Source of the DNA: Pseudomonadota bacterium
GTDB lineage: Bacteria; Pseudomonadota; Gammaproteobacteria; Burkholderiales; Burkholderiaceae_C
Direction: 5' to 3'
Length of the DNA stretch: 30,231 nucleotides
NCBI GenBank assembly: GCA_023460715.1
Contig: JAEWPH010000213.1
Location: 1-30,231 of the forward strand
The notes under the pieces are model-generated. The model was given only the letters and a program-made list of their open reading frames with translations, was not told the DNA's origin and did no database searches. Positions 17,701 to 27,400 of this stretch are shown piece after piece. The position numbers and the translations under genes were made by a program. The first letter of the stretch is position 1; each line of letters opens with the position of its first letter.

Positions 17701-17733
17701 AAAAAGCGGGAATAAATCCCGCTTTTTGTTTTT
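17701..17733. terminator. Bidirectional terminator between moaC and pilA
   Basis: AAAAAGCGGG (17701-17710) and CCCGCTTTTT (17718-17727) form a perfect 10-bp stem with a seven-base loop; T-rich on both strands. It ends both convergent genes. Confidence 0.95.
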
Positions 17734-17748
17734 GAGATTTTAGCTCAA

Positions 17749-18327
17749 TTAGTTAGTAGTGGGGGTGGTTGCTGCAGCAGGACCAGTCCAAGAACCGATA
17801 GCCGCAGGCGCAGCGGAAGCGCCACTGCAACTACCCGGGGCAATTTTCTTCAACTGGGTGTCTGCCAACACGCACTTCAGGCCGCCTACTTGCTGTCCCG
17901 ATAGTTCCGTTGCCTTTTGAAGGGTGCTGATATTGGTGCCATCAGCTTGAAGCGCCATAAAGTAAGCCTTTGCTTCTGCAGTATCGCTTCCGAAACCCAG
18001 TTCTTTCATGTTGCGTGCCAAAGTCATCTCAACATTACCGATCTGGTCGGTCTTAATAGCAGTAATGTACTTGCCAATATTTTCGGTTTTCTCACACCCC
18101 CAACCGCCCGCACCTGGATTAGTAGCCGAAATAGGATCAAGCGTAGTTTGATACTTGGTCGCGATATCGGCACGGCAAGACGACCCTTGCAAAACAACCT
18201 CAGAAAACCGGGCTTTTTGCATGTAGCTTTGATAAGCAGGCAACGCAACGGCAGCCAAGATACCGATGATCGCCACAACGATCATCAGTTCGATCAGGGT
18301 GAAACCCTTTTGCAGGGTACGCTTCAT
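17749..18327 (-). CDS. pilA: Type IV major pilin (PilA-like)
   Basis: 192-residue prepilin. GAGGAG lies seven bases before ATG 18327. The leader MKRTLQKG is cut by PilD before Phe, giving mature [20 protein letters not shown] with Glu5. Four Cys follow in the mature part (GSSC, GWGC, LKC, GSC); the last two likely form the C-terminal disulfide loop. The mature protein (about 184 residues) is longer than most type IVa pilins. It ends in an Ala/Thr/Pro tail ([10 protein letters not shown]). GC is about 45% around 18001, well below the rest of the window, as is common in exchanged pilin genes. Assembly genes are not in the window. Confidence 0.95.
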   Translation of the reverse strand: MKRTLQKGFTLIELMIVVAIIGILAAVALPAYQSYMQKARFSEVVLQGSSCRADIATKYQTTLDPISATNPGAGGWGCEKTENIGKYITAIKTDQIGNVEMTLARNMKELGFGSDTAEAKAYFMALQADGTNISTLQKATELSGQQVGGLKCVLADTQLKKIAPGSCSGASAAPAAIGSWTGPAAATTPTTN

Positions 18328-18390
18328 ATATTTCTCCTCGGAGTCAATTGCAATGAACCTGCAGACAAATTCTTCAGGCGTTAGGGTAGA

Positions 18391-18406
18391 GCAGTTAGCA
18401 TGCCAA
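18391..18406 (-). promoter_or_regulatory. Sigma-54 promoter of pilA
   Basis: On the minus strand TTGGCATGCTAACTGC has GG and GC elements ten bases apart, the -24/-12 spacing of RpoN promoters. The start point would be near 18380, leaving a leader of about 53 bases. pilA genes are typically RpoN and PilSR dependent. Confidence 0.8.
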
Positions 18407-18446
18407 TTTGCGCTACCTGTGTGAACGCAATCCATCGTGCTTTACA

Positions 18447-18458
18447 GACATTTTTGTC
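18447..18458. promoter_or_regulatory. Candidate PilR-type activator site
   Basis: GACATTTTTGTC, a dyad of GACA/TGTC, lies about 40 bases upstream of the -24 box, roughly -68 to -79 from the predicted start. PilR sites described in Pseudomonas contain TGTC half-sites; this is a match in kind only. Confidence 0.4.
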
Positions 18459-18519
18459 ATCCAACACCGTCACTTCTTGTTGCTCGGTGCAACACGAGCT
18501 GACGGTACTGGCGTTGAGG

Positions 18520-19182
18520 TCATTTCTGCACAAACTCCATCGTTGTGCCAGCCACTGCGATGCGATCACGGTCGGTCAAAGCGACAGGCTCAGCCCTCAG
18601 AGGCAGACCATTAAGCAGTGGCGGTTGCGCGCCATCCACATGCGCCAGCACGAAAGCATGGGGGCGCCGGGTGATCGACGCCACAGTGGATCCAGGCTTG
18701 CCGATGGTGGTGACGACCTTGGTCAACTCCAGTTCGCGACCGGCGGCTGCGCCCGAGAGCACGCGGATGGAGCCATTCAGGGCCACAGGGTGCGCGGCGG
18801 CCGTCGGCGTCAAGGGGGCTGGCCTGGAAGTCAAAGGTCGCGGAGGCTCCATACCGGGCGTGAAAACCAGGGTCTTATCGAAGCTATCCGCCTCTGCGTC
18901 ACCTACGAAGCGGATTTTGTACTTGCCCACTTCGATCACGTCACCGTGGTTGAGCCCCTGACGCTTGGTGGATTGCCCGTTGACGTAGGTGCCGTTGGTG
19001 CTGCCCAGGTCTTCGATCTCCACGGCGTCGCCCAAGATATGGAGCACGGCATGCTCCCCGCTGATCGCCAGGTTGTCGATCACCACGTCGTTGTACGGCC
19101 GGCGCCCAAGCGTCGTACGCTCCTTGAGCAACTGGACTTCCTTGATCACCACCCCGTCAATCGACACGACCATTTTGGGCAT
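18520..19182 (-). CDS. FHA domain protein
   Basis: 220 residues. Start at ATG 19182 (MPKMVVSIDGVVIKEVQL) with GAGGAG six bases before it; an ATG at 19200 lacks a site. The N-terminal FHA domain (about 1-95) has TTLGRRPYNDVVIDNLAISGEHA and DLGSTNGTYVNG: Gly-Arg, Ser-x2-His and Asn residues that bind phosphothreonine. After a Pro-rich linker a second region (about 137-220: GSIRVLSGAAAGRELELTKV, TTIGKPGSTVASITRRPHAF) looks like an FHA fold without STNG. The PP2C gene lies 106 bases upstream on the same strand, so the two probably act on the same phosphothreonine system. Confidence 0.93.
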   Translation of the reverse strand: MPKMVVSIDGVVIKEVQLLKERTTLGRRPYNDVVIDNLAISGEHAVLHILGDAVEIEDLGSTNGTYVNGQSTKRQGLNHGDVIEVGKYKIRFVGDAEADSFDKTLVFTPGMEPPRPLTSRPAPLTPTAAAHPVALNGSIRVLSGAAAGRELELTKVVTTIGKPGSTVASITRRPHAFVLAHVDGAQPPLLNGLPLRAEPVALTDRDRIAVAGTTMEFVQK

Positions 19183-19288
19183 GTTCCGCTCCTCGCTCAT
19201 TCAGCCAACGGCTTGTTTGTAGATTTGTTCTTTGCTTTGCCCATACCAATGCACACGCGGCTCTCGATGCGGCCGCGCCTGTGGTCCG

Positions 19289-20062
19289 CTAGGCTGCTGC
19301 ACTTTGCACCAGCACGACGCTGACGTTGTCCCGCCCTCCCAGGGCATTGGCCAAGGACACCATCTGCTGCGCCTTGTCTTCCAAAGCAATTGGCATGCGC
19401 GCCAGGGAGGCAAGATCTTCGTCGTCCACCATGTCGGTCAGGCCATCTGAGCACAGAATGAAAAGGTCCCCAGGCCGCACCGCAAATTCGTTGATGTCTG
19501 GCTCAGCGATGACATCCACGCCCAAGGCCCGGGTCACCAGGTTCCGGCAACCGGAAACTGCGGCTTGCTGTGGGGTCATGAACCCTGCGTCGATCTGCTC
19601 CTGCAGCCAAGAATGGTCTTTGGTGATCTGCTGAAGCTCACCGCCCCGCAGCCGATAGCAGCGGGAGTCTCCGATGTGTGCCAGGGTCAGGTGCGTGTCG
19701 TGAAAAGCGGCCACCACCAGCGTCGTGCCCATGCCAGCGTAAGCGGCATTGGAAAGGGAGGCATCCAGAATGGCCCGATTGGCACCGTCGATGCATGCGG
19801 CCAGGGCCCGCCGCACGCCAGACAGGGCAGCGTCTTCGCCCCATTGCGCCATCCAGAGAGCAAGCTCATCGCCCACCAGCGACGTGGCCATTGCCGCCGC
19901 CACTTCCCCGGCGTTGTAGCCCCCCATGCCATCGGCCAACAGCGCGAGCCGCGCGGGTACATGGAAGGCCACCGAATCCTCGTTGTTTGCCCGCACCTGG
20001 CCCCGGTCGGTCACTGCGCAGAACTCGTAGCGCAGCGCGGCGGAACCGGTCAGGCGCACCAT
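19289..20062 (-). CDS. PP2C-type serine/threonine phosphatase (Stp1/PrpC-like)
   Basis: 257 residues. Metal-dependent phosphatase. Motifs in order: CAVTDRGQVRANNEDSVAF (with the first Asp), LLADGMGGYNAGEVAAAMA (metal Asp), AGMGTTLVVAAF, LAHIGDSRCYRLRGGELQQ, FILCSDGLTDMVDDEDLAS and ALGGRDNVSVVLVQ (final Asp-Asn). No membrane segment or other domain. Start at ATG 20062 with AGAGG upstream. It precedes an FHA gene, but no Hanks-type kinase is seen in the window, so the partner kinase must be elsewhere. Target could be a regulator of pili or of secretion; that is speculation. The bacterium may use this pair with a distant kinase. Confidence 0.94.
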   Translation of the reverse strand: MVRLTGSAALRYEFCAVTDRGQVRANNEDSVAFHVPARLALLADGMGGYNAGEVAAAMATSLVGDELALWMAQWGEDAALSGVRRALAACIDGANRAILDASLSNAAYAGMGTTLVVAAFHDTHLTLAHIGDSRCYRLRGGELQQITKDHSWLQEQIDAGFMTPQQAAVSGCRNLVTRALGVDVIAEPDINEFAVRPGDLFILCSDGLTDMVDDEDLASLARMPIALEDKAQQMVSLANALGGRDNVSVVLVQSAAA

Positions 20063-20274
20063 GCGAAACCTCTGCAGGGCGGGATGCCGGCGGGCGCAGC
20101 GGACTCTACCGACGTGTCTAAAAATGGCGCCATGTCGTGCTTTGGTGCGTTGGACTGGGCATCATAGACGACAGTTTCCGAAACACGCGTCGCCATAGAT
20201 TGTGCATAACAGCACAGCGACGGACGGCCAAGCCAGAAGACGGCGGGCGAGTGGGCCTGCTGCCCGTCAGAATG

Positions 20275-20300
20275 CGGCCAGAGCGCGCAGTCTCTGGCCG
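20275..20300 (-). terminator. Hairpin after the second terC gene
   Basis: Perfect 9-bp stem CGGCCAGAG/CTCTGGCCG with an eight-base loop, just after the terC stop at 20310 on the minus strand; no T tract, so termination would be weak. Nothing else was seen in 20063-20309. Confidence 0.45.
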
Positions 20301-20309
20301 GAAGGGCGC

Positions 20310-20999
20310 TCAGCCGGCAACCGCCGCCTTCTGCGAGCGGGCCTGCAGGAACTTGCCCAATCCCACCACGAACAACGCTCCCAGGCCGGCCGCGATGTAA
20401 TGCAACGCAGGATGTGCCAGCGCGTAGTCGCGCAGGAAGGCGTCGCTGGCGATCGTTTCGCCGCCCACCCAGCCGATCAGGCCGGCACCCAACAGGATGA
20501 TGATGGGGAAGCGCTCCATGAGCTTGATCATCAGCGTGCTGCCGAAGATCACCAGCGGGATGCTGATGGCCAGGCCGAGGATGAGCAGGATCATGTTGCC
20601 GTGTGCGGCCGCGGCCACGGCGATCACGTTGTCCAGGCTCATCACCAGGTCGGCGATCAAAATGGTGCGCACGGCCGCCATGAGGCCGCCGCCCGATTTG
20701 CCTTCTTCGCCTTCCTCGTCGCTATCGGTCAGCAGTTGCAGGCCGATCCACAGCAGCAGGCAGCCGCCGATGATCTGCAGGAACGACAGTTCCAGCAGCT
20801 TGGCCGCCACCACGGTGAGCACGATGCGCAGGAACACGGCGGCGCCGGAGCCCCAGAAGATGGCTTTTTTCTGCTGATGGGGAGGGAGGGAGCGCGCCGC
20901 GAGCGCGATGACGACGGCGTTGTCGCCCGAGAGGATGATGTTGATCCAGACGATCTTCACCAGGCCGATCCAGAAATCGGCCGAATTCACGAATTCCAT
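20310..20999 (-). CDS. TerC family integral membrane protein (second paralogue)
   Basis: 229 residues. Signature helices WINIILSGDNAVVIALAARS and LIADLVMSLDNVIAVAAAA match the family; the acidic loop DSDEEGEEGKSGGG is longer than in the paralogue at 13384. The N-terminus MEFVNSADFWIGLVKIV aligns with MEFLTSPEFWVALGQII of that paralogue, so the two are close relatives. No yybP-ykoY core (GGGGAGTAG) is present in the 146 bases upstream. Those bases hold hairpins instead (21026-21130), so the regulation differs. It lies downstream of sucCD on the same strand and may be read partly from it. Confidence 0.93.
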   Translation of the reverse strand: MEFVNSADFWIGLVKIVWINIILSGDNAVVIALAARSLPPHQQKKAIFWGSGAAVFLRIVLTVVAAKLLELSFLQIIGGCLLLWIGLQLLTDSDEEGEEGKSGGGLMAAVRTILIADLVMSLDNVIAVAAAAHGNMILLILGLAISIPLVIFGSTLMIKLMERFPIIILLGAGLIGWVGGETIASDAFLRDYALAHPALHYIAAGLGALFVVGLGKFLQARSQKAAVAG

Positions 21000-21025
21000 T
21001 GCAATAGCTCCGCTGTTATGAATGA

Positions 21026-21066
21026 AGAAGCGCCCGGAACATGCGTTACGGGCGCTTCTCTTTTTT
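21026..21066 (+). terminator. Terminator-like hairpin on the opposite strand, upstream of terC paralogue
   Basis: Perfect 11-bp stem AGAAGCGCCCG/CGGGCGCTTCT (21026-21036 and 21049-21059) with a 12-base loop. It is followed on the plus strand by C and six T (21061-21066), but on the minus strand only by TTCATTCAT. It sits 27 bases before the terC start on the minus strand. Confidence 0.6.
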
Positions 21067-21082
21067 GGAACTTGCAGTGTAT

Positions 21083-21098
21083 CGGGCGCATGCGCCCG
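21083..21098. promoter_or_regulatory. Perfect 16-bp palindrome
   Basis: CGGGCGCATGCGCCCG, between sucD and the terC paralogue. It could be a protein site or part of an RNA fold. Confidence 0.4.
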
Positions 21099-21109
21099 CC
21101 TCGTCCGTA

Positions 21110-21130
21110 GTTCTGCTTATGCAGCAGAAC
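21110..21130 (-). terminator. Hairpin after sucD
   Basis: GTTCTGCT-TATGC-AGCAGAAC, perfect 8-bp stem 15 bases after the sucD stop; no T tract on either strand. Confidence 0.4.
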
Positions 21131-21145
21131 CGCGGCGATTGGCTT

Positions 21146-22042
21146 TTACTTCAGTTGGGCCTTCAGCAACTTGCCCAGTTCGGACGGGTTGCGCGTGATG
21201 ATGAAGCCGGACTCTTCCATGATGGCGAGCTTGGCATCGGCCGTGTCGGCACCACCGGAGATCAGCGCACCGGCGTGGCCCATGCGCTTGCCGGGAGGGG
21301 CGGTCACGCCAGCGATGAAGCCGACGATGGGCTTCTTCATGTTGGCCTTGCACCATTGGGCGGCTTCGGCTTCGTCCGGACCACCGATTTCACCGATCAT
21401 GATGACGGCGTCGGTATCGGGATCGTCGTTGAAAGCCTTCATCACGTCGATGTGCTTCAGGCCGTTGATGGGGTCGCCACCAATGCCCACAGCGCTCGAC
21501 TGGCCCAGGCCGACTTCCGTCAGCATGGCCACGGCTTCGTACGTCAGCGTGCCGGAACGGGACACCACGCCGATGCGGCCCTTGCGGTGGATGTGACCGG
21601 GCATGATGCCGATCTTGATCTCGTCAGGCGTGATCAGGCCGGGGCAGTTGGGGCCCAGCAGCAGGGTCTTCTTGCCGCCGGCGGCTTCCTTGGCCTTCAT
21701 CTTGTTGCGCACTTCGAGCATGTCGCGCACAGGGATGCCTTCGGTAATGCAGATCGCCATGTCCAGGTCGGCCTCGACGGCTTCCCAGATGGCGGCCGCA
21801 GCGCCTGCGGGCGGCACGTAGATCACCGACACGGTCGCGCCGGTCTGCTGAGCGGCTTCCTTGACGCTGCCGTAGATCGGGATGTTGAAGATCGACTCAC
21901 CGGCCTTCTTCGGGTTCACGCCGGCCACGAAGCAGTTCTTGCCGTTCGCGTATTCCTGGCACTTCTCGGTGTGGAACTGACCGGTCTTGCCCGTGATGCC
22001 CTGGGTGATGACCTTGGTGTCTTTGTTGATGTAGATCGACAT
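21146..22042 (-). CDS. sucD: Succinyl-CoA synthetase alpha subunit
   Basis: 298 residues. Binds CoA in an N-terminal Rossmann domain ([20 protein letters not shown]), with CoA contact [15 protein letters not shown], and carries the phospho-histidine in [37 protein letters not shown] is the usual middle segment. TCA cycle: succinyl-CoA to succinate with nucleotide phosphorylation. Start at ATG 22042 with GGAG before it, 15 bases after the sucC stop, so the two subunits are co-translated. The downstream 3' region has several hairpins before the terC paralogue. Confidence 0.98.
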   Translation of the reverse strand: MSIYINKDTKVITQGITGKTGQFHTEKCQEYANGKNCFVAGVNPKKAGESIFNIPIYGSVKEAAQQTGATVSVIYVPPAGAAAAIWEAVEADLDMAICITEGIPVRDMLEVRNKMKAKEAAGGKKTLLLGPNCPGLITPDEIKIGIMPGHIHRKGRIGVVSRSGTLTYEAVAMLTEVGLGQSSAVGIGGDPINGLKHIDVMKAFNDDPDTDAVIMIGEIGGPDEAEAAQWCKANMKKPIVGFIAGVTAPPGKRMGHAGALISGGADTADAKLAIMEESGFIITRNPSELGKLLKAQLK

Positions 22043-22057
22043 GAGTGTTCTCCGGGC

Positions 22058-23218
<1,161 letters not shown>

Positions 23219-23395
23219 GAGGTCTCTCTCAGGAAAGGATGGTAGTTACCCGTTTGCCATGATCGGATGTCTGGCCGCGGGATGGGGACATGGCAACCAA
23301 CGACTGTATCATGCTGCGACGCACCATCCATGTGGATATAACTTACAGCCCCGCTGGCGCAGCAAGCCCCGCGCCGGTCTCTGCAGGAGCACACC
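23219..23395. promoter_or_regulatory. Divergent promoter region, sucCD / argC
   Basis: 177 bases with no gene between oppositely transcribed genes. A TATAAC at 23336-23341 could be the -10 of argC, and TGATACA-like sequence near 23310 on the minus strand the -10 of sucC; no good -35 hexamers. No arginine-repressor-like ARG box was recognised. Confidence 0.35.
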
Positions 23396-24307
23396 ATGAC
23401 CAAAGTCTTCATCGACGGCGAAGCCGGCACCACGGGTCTGCAGATCCGCGAGCGCCTGCAGGCCATGCCGCAGATCGAGCTGGTCAGCATCCCGTCCGAA
23501 CTGCGCAAGGACCCGGAGACCAAGCGCACGATCATGGCCGGCGTGGACCTCGTCATCCTGTGCCTGCACGACGATGCCGCGCGCGAATCCGTCGCCATGA
23601 TCGACAGCTTGCCCGGCAAGAAGCCGCGCATCATCGACGCCAGCACCGCCCACCGCACGGCCGAGGGCTGGACCTATGGCTTCCCCGAGCTGTCGCGCGA
23701 TCAGCGTGCCGCCGTGCAACAGGCCGAGCGCGTGGCCAACCCCGGCTGCTACGCCACGGGCGCCATCGCCCTGCTGCGCCCGCTGGTCGATGCCGGCGTG
23801 CTGCCGCCCGACTACCCCGTCGCCCTGCCCTCCATCAGCGGCTACACCGGTGGCGGCCGGCAGATGATCGAGGCCTACGAGGCCGGCGGCGCGCCTGCGC
23901 ACGAGCTGTACGCGCTGGGCCTGAACCACAAGCACCTGCCGGAAATCATGCGCCATGGCCGTGTGACGCGCCGGCCTCTCTTCATCCCCGCCGTGGGCAA
24001 CTTCGACCAGGGCATGCTGGTGGAACTGCCGCTGCACCTCGACCTGCTCCCCGGCCGCCCCACGCTGGCGCGGCTGCAGGAGGTCTACGCCGCGCACTAC
24101 GCGGGCAGCGAGTGGGTGACCGTGGAGCCTGCGCCCGAGTCGGGCAAGCTGGACGCCGTGGCGCTCAAGGACACCAACCGGTTGGAGATCCGCGTCTTCG
24201 GCAACGAGGACGCCGGCCACGCCGTGGTGGTGGCGCGGCTGGACAACCTGGGCAAGGGCGCCAGCGGCGCCGCGGTGCAGAACCTGGAACTGATGCTGGG
24301 GCTATGA
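23396..24307 (+). CDS. argC: N-acetyl-gamma-glutamyl-phosphate reductase, type 2
   Basis: 303 residues; reduces N-acetylglutamyl phosphate to the semialdehyde with NADPH in arginine synthesis. N-terminal Rossmann motif [18 protein letters not shown] is the short type 2 form. The catalytic Cys is C118 in NPGCYATG, and the His general base is in [14 protein letters not shown] or [23 protein letters not shown] and [18 protein letters not shown] follow. Start at ATG 23396 with GCAGGAG before it. Other arg genes are not adjacent. Typical of Burkholderiales and alphaproteobacteria, in contrast to the longer enterobacterial enzyme. Confidence 0.97.
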   Translation: MTKVFIDGEAGTTGLQIRERLQAMPQIELVSIPSELRKDPETKRTIMAGVDLVILCLHDDAARESVAMIDSLPGKKPRIIDASTAHRTAEGWTYGFPELSRDQRAAVQQAERVANPGCYATGAIALLRPLVDAGVLPPDYPVALPSISGYTGGGRQMIEAYEAGGAPAHELYALGLNHKHLPEIMRHGRVTRRPLFIPAVGNFDQGMLVELPLHLDLLPGRPTLARLQEVYAAHYAGSEWVTVEPAPESGKLDAVALKDTNRLEIRVFGNEDAGHAVVVARLDNLGKGASGAAVQNLELMLGL

Positions 24308-24673
24308 CCCCGGGCCGCCGGCCCGCCTCTGCCGGGTGAGTGCCGCGGCGTTGGGTAGGTTCACCGGCGGGATGCAGGCCGCGGTGGACTTTGGCTTGAG
24401 GGCGTGGCGATCCGCGCGCACTGCGATGCCGCTGGCCGCCTGCCAAGGCGGCGCCCCAGGGTGGCGGCGCACGCACTGCGCCGACCGCTTCCCCAGCAAG
24501 GCGTGTGGCGCAGTCGCAAGCGGTCAGCCGCCCAGAGGTTTTGCTCTCAAAAAGAGAGCATGCTGCGCTTGACCCTCTTGGTTTTCAGATACCTTTCTAT
24601 CTGAATCGCAGCTTCAACAAGCGCAAGAAGCTACGTTTTTAATAGCGCCTGGAGCCACGGCAACCCGCAGCCT
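24308..24673 (+). other. Intergenic region after argC
   Basis: 366 bases with no convincing gene. It contains a 7-bp hairpin with a five-A loop (TGCTCTC-AAAAA-GAGAGCA, 24542-24560) and repeat copy E. Convergent with dprA, so it may serve both 3' ends. Confidence 0.6.
24590..24655 (+). repeat. Dispersed repeat element, copy E (degenerate)
   Basis: AACAAGCGCAAGAAGCTACG followed by TTTTTAATAGCGCC resembles the right arm of copy B (ACAAGCGCTGGCAGCTATTG). The left arm is poor (ATCGCAGCTTC). Confidence 0.4.
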
Positions 24674-25897
24674 TCACGCACGCCCGACACGCTGGAACAG
24701 GCCGCCGGGAAGCCGCGCCACATGGCCATCGAGCTCCAGCTCAAGCAGGCCCGCCTGCAGCGCTGCGGCGCCCAGGCCCGTCCGCGCGACCAGCGCGTCC
24801 AGCCCCACGGGATCGAAGCCCAGGGCCTGCAGCAGGCTGCCGTGCGCGGATCCGGCGCCGGCCGCTGGGGGCTGCGGCGCCTCGCCCGGCGGAACCGCAG
24901 CTGCCGGAGCGGCGGCCACCGCTGGCAGCAAGGGCAGCTCTTCCAGCACGTCCTGCGCCGACTCGACCAGCTTGGCGCCCTGCCGGATCAGTGCGTGGCA
25001 GCCGCGGGACTGCGGCGCATGGATGGAGCCGGGAATGGCGAACACCTCCCGCCCTTGCTCTGAGGCCAGGCGGGCCGTGATGAGCGAGCCCGAGGCCAGC
25101 GCCGCCTCGACCACCAGCGTGCCCTGCGACAGGCCGGCGATGATGCGGTTGCGCTTGGGAAAGTTGCCCGCCAGCGGCGGTGTGCCCAGCGGGTATTCGC
25201 TCACCAGCAATCCGTGCTGCGCGATGCGGCGGGCCAGGTCGAGGTTGCGGCGCGGGTAGACGCGGTCCAGGCCGGTGCCGACCACGGCGATGGTGGCGGG
25301 CTCTGCGGCCGCACCGCCTGGCGTGCCTGCGCCCGGCAGCGCGTCGGGCAGATCGGCCAGCGCGCCCTCATGCGCAGCGGCATCCACACCCAAAGCCAGG
25401 CCGGAGACAATGCACAGCCCCACAGCCCGCAGCGCGCGGGCGAACTGGCGGGCGTTCTCCTCGCCCTGCGCCGTCGGGTTGCGGCTGCCCACCATGGCCA
25501 GGCAGCGCTGCGCGGGAAAGGGGCCGGCGGCGTTCCACACCAGGTGTTCGGGCCCCGTCAGGTAGAGCAGCAGCGGAGGGTCGGCGGTTTCGAGCAGCGC
25601 CGCCGGATAGCCGGCATCGCCCAGCGTCAGCACCCTGCGCGCGGGCGTTCCCGCAGGCGGGGCGGCGCCCGCATCCAGCCAGGCGAGCGTCGTCTGCACC
25701 AGGGCGTCCAGCCCCTCGGGCGGCGCGCCCAGAGCCTGCACTTGGGCCGGTGTGGCGTGCAGCGACAGCGCGGCCGCGTCCTGCAGGAAGATCTGCTGCG
25801 GCAGACCGAAGGCCGCCAGCAGGCGCCGGGCCGTGGTGTTGCCGATGCCGTCGCTGAGGGTCAGGCGCAGCCAGGCCGTGAGTTCAAGGCGATCCAT
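24674..25897 (-). CDS. dprA: DNA processing protein DprA (Smf)
   Basis: 407 residues. Loads RecA on incoming single strands in natural transformation. N-terminal helix-hairpin region (LTAWLRLTLSDGIGNTTARR). The Rossmann-like DprA fold follows: CLAMVGSRNPTAQGEENARQ, LCIVSGLALGVDAAAHEGAL, TIAVVGTGLDRVYPRRNLDL, SEYPLGTPPLAGNFPKRNRI and LVVEAALASGSLITARLA. A C-terminal winged helix (LLQALGFDPVGLDALVARTG) sits after a Pro/Ala linker. Between VDAAAHEGAL and IAVVGTGLD there is an insert of about 20 residues (ADLPDALPGAGTPGGAAAEP) not usual in DprA. Start ATG 25897. The LysM gene is upstream on the same strand, 86 bases away, and with def forms the common dprA-lysM / def-fmt divergon. Confidence 0.97.
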   Translation of the reverse strand: MDRLELTAWLRLTLSDGIGNTTARRLLAAFGLPQQIFLQDAAALSLHATPAQVQALGAPPEGLDALVQTTLAWLDAGAAPPAGTPARRVLTLGDAGYPAALLETADPPLLLYLTGPEHLVWNAAGPFPAQRCLAMVGSRNPTAQGEENARQFARALRAVGLCIVSGLALGVDAAAHEGALADLPDALPGAGTPGGAAAEPATIAVVGTGLDRVYPRRNLDLARRIAQHGLLVSEYPLGTPPLAGNFPKRNRIIAGLSQGTLVVEAALASGSLITARLASEQGREVFAIPGSIHAPQSRGCHALIRQGAKLVESAQDVLEELPLLPAVAAAPAAAVPPGEAPQPPAAGAGSAHGSLLQALGFDPVGLDALVARTGLGAAALQAGLLELELDGHVARLPGGLFQRVGRA

Positions 25898-25983
25898 AGG
25901 GCAACCAGCTTCCGATGCGGCTCCGGAGGCGCGCCCGCCGTCAGCCGGCGGCGCGCTCCGGCCGCGGCTGCCGCGGCGCGGGG

Positions 25984-27225
25984 TTACTGAGGGGTGACCA
26001 GCCGGTCGCCCACGCGCACGCCGTTCTCGACCTGCAGCAGGAGCACGTAGGAGACGCGGTCGAAGGTGCGAAAGACCATGGCCGTGCCGTTGGCCTCGCT
26101 GGGCAGCTTGACCACGGCGCCGGGCTCGCCGGTCTTGTCCTTCACGCGGTCGCCCTGCGTGAGCACTGTCAACACGTGGCCCGACTCGATGCCGTCGCGC
26201 GTGCCCTTGTTGATGGCGACCACCTGGTTCTGCGCCGCGTAGCGCACGGCCGTGCTGCCGTAGATGGACACCACGCGGGCATCCACCGCGAACAGCGGGG
26301 AACGGGGCGTGTAGTTGTTGTAGCCGCGCTCGGGCGCCGGCAGCAGGCGGTCGCCGGCGCGGATCTCTTCCTTGGCGCGGCTCAGGTCGACCGTGGCGGG
26401 CACGACGTCGATGGTGCTGCCGCCCTTGCCGTCCGGCGTGGTTTCGGTCGTCTGGCTGCGCACCAGTTCGGCCCGGCCCACGTACTGGGCCTCATAGCCG
26501 AGGATCTCGCCGGAGGCGGGGTCCTTCAAGGGCACGGCGCTGCGAAACACGCGGTACTGGCGCGGCACGCCCGGGGCCAGCACCAGCGGGCGCTCCTGCG
26601 GGCCCAGGGCGTAGGCGCGGTCGCCGCTGGCCATCAGCACGCGCTCGTCGGTGGTGGCGACGATGCGCGGTGCCTGGGACAGCGACAGTTCGTCCACCAC
26701 CAGCGGCTCGACCAAGAAGGGTTCGATCAGGTGGGGCTGGAGCGTCGGCAGCGCCGTATCGGCCAGGCTGTCGTAGCGCGTGCGGGGCGATACGCGCACC
26801 GTCTCGGTGGGCTCGGCCGAGCCGCCCGCCGGCCGGGTGCGCAGGCGCGCATAGCCGTCGGACTTCTCCAGGTACAGCGTCTGGCCGGGGAAGATCAGAT
26901 GCGGGTTGGGAATCGACTGCAGGTTCATGCCCCACAGCTCGGGCCAGCGCCAGGGGCGCTGCAGGAACATGCCCGAGATGCCCCACAGCGTGTCGCCGCG
27001 GCGCACCACGTAGGTGTCGGGCGCGGTGGGGGACAGCTCCTGCAGCGGCACGCCGCGCGACGCGACCTGCTGGGCCGTGGAGCGCTGGTCGGCCGTGACG
27101 GGGTAGTTCTGCGCCAGGGCAGGCAGGGCGAGCAGGGCTCCGGCCAGCAGCGCCAGTGCGCCGCGCGCGGTGTTGAGCCCCCGATCGTGGGCCGCCCTGT
27201 CGTTCGTTGTCCCAAGCATTTGCAC
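25984..27225 (-). CDS. Exported LysM-domain protein
   Basis: 413 residues. Either GTG 27225 (GAGGGG six bases before) or ATG 27219 can start it. Signal peptide ARGALALLAGALLALPALA, cut before QNYP. The single LysM (about 71-119) reads TYVVRRGDTLWGISGMFLQR, then WRWPELWGMN and NPHLIFPGQTLYL; it binds peptidoglycan. The remainder (about 120-413) is beta-rich with GDRLLPAPERGYNNYTPRSP and HVLTVLTQGDRVKDKTGEPG and no known catalytic motif. The gene is often found beside dprA in Burkholderiales, to my recollection; role unknown, perhaps in envelope structure. Divergent from def across 175 bases. Confidence 0.92.
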   Translation of the reverse strand: MQMLGTTNDRAAHDRGLNTARGALALLAGALLALPALAQNYPVTADQRSTAQQVASRGVPLQELSPTAPDTYVVRRGDTLWGISGMFLQRPWRWPELWGMNLQSIPNPHLIFPGQTLYLEKSDGYARLRTRPAGGSAEPTETVRVSPRTRYDSLADTALPTLQPHLIEPFLVEPLVVDELSLSQAPRIVATTDERVLMASGDRAYALGPQERPLVLAPGVPRQYRVFRSAVPLKDPASGEILGYEAQYVGRAELVRSQTTETTPDGKGGSTIDVVPATVDLSRAKEEIRAGDRLLPAPERGYNNYTPRSPLFAVDARVVSIYGSTAVRYAAQNQVVAINKGTRDGIESGHVLTVLTQGDRVKDKTGEPGAVVKLPSEANGTAMVFRTFDRVSYVLLLQVENGVRVGDRLVTPQ

Positions 27226-27400
27226 TACGCCCCCCTCACTGGCACCGCAGCGAACGGGTGGCCCGATCGAACTGCGGCAATATGTAAAAAAGCCTGGGGG
27301 ATTCTCAGCCCAAGCCCTTCCTAGGGCAACGATTATTGCGAACGCCCCCGGCGGCCCCGGTCAAAAGTGGCGAAAATAGCGACATATTCTTCTCCCGGCC

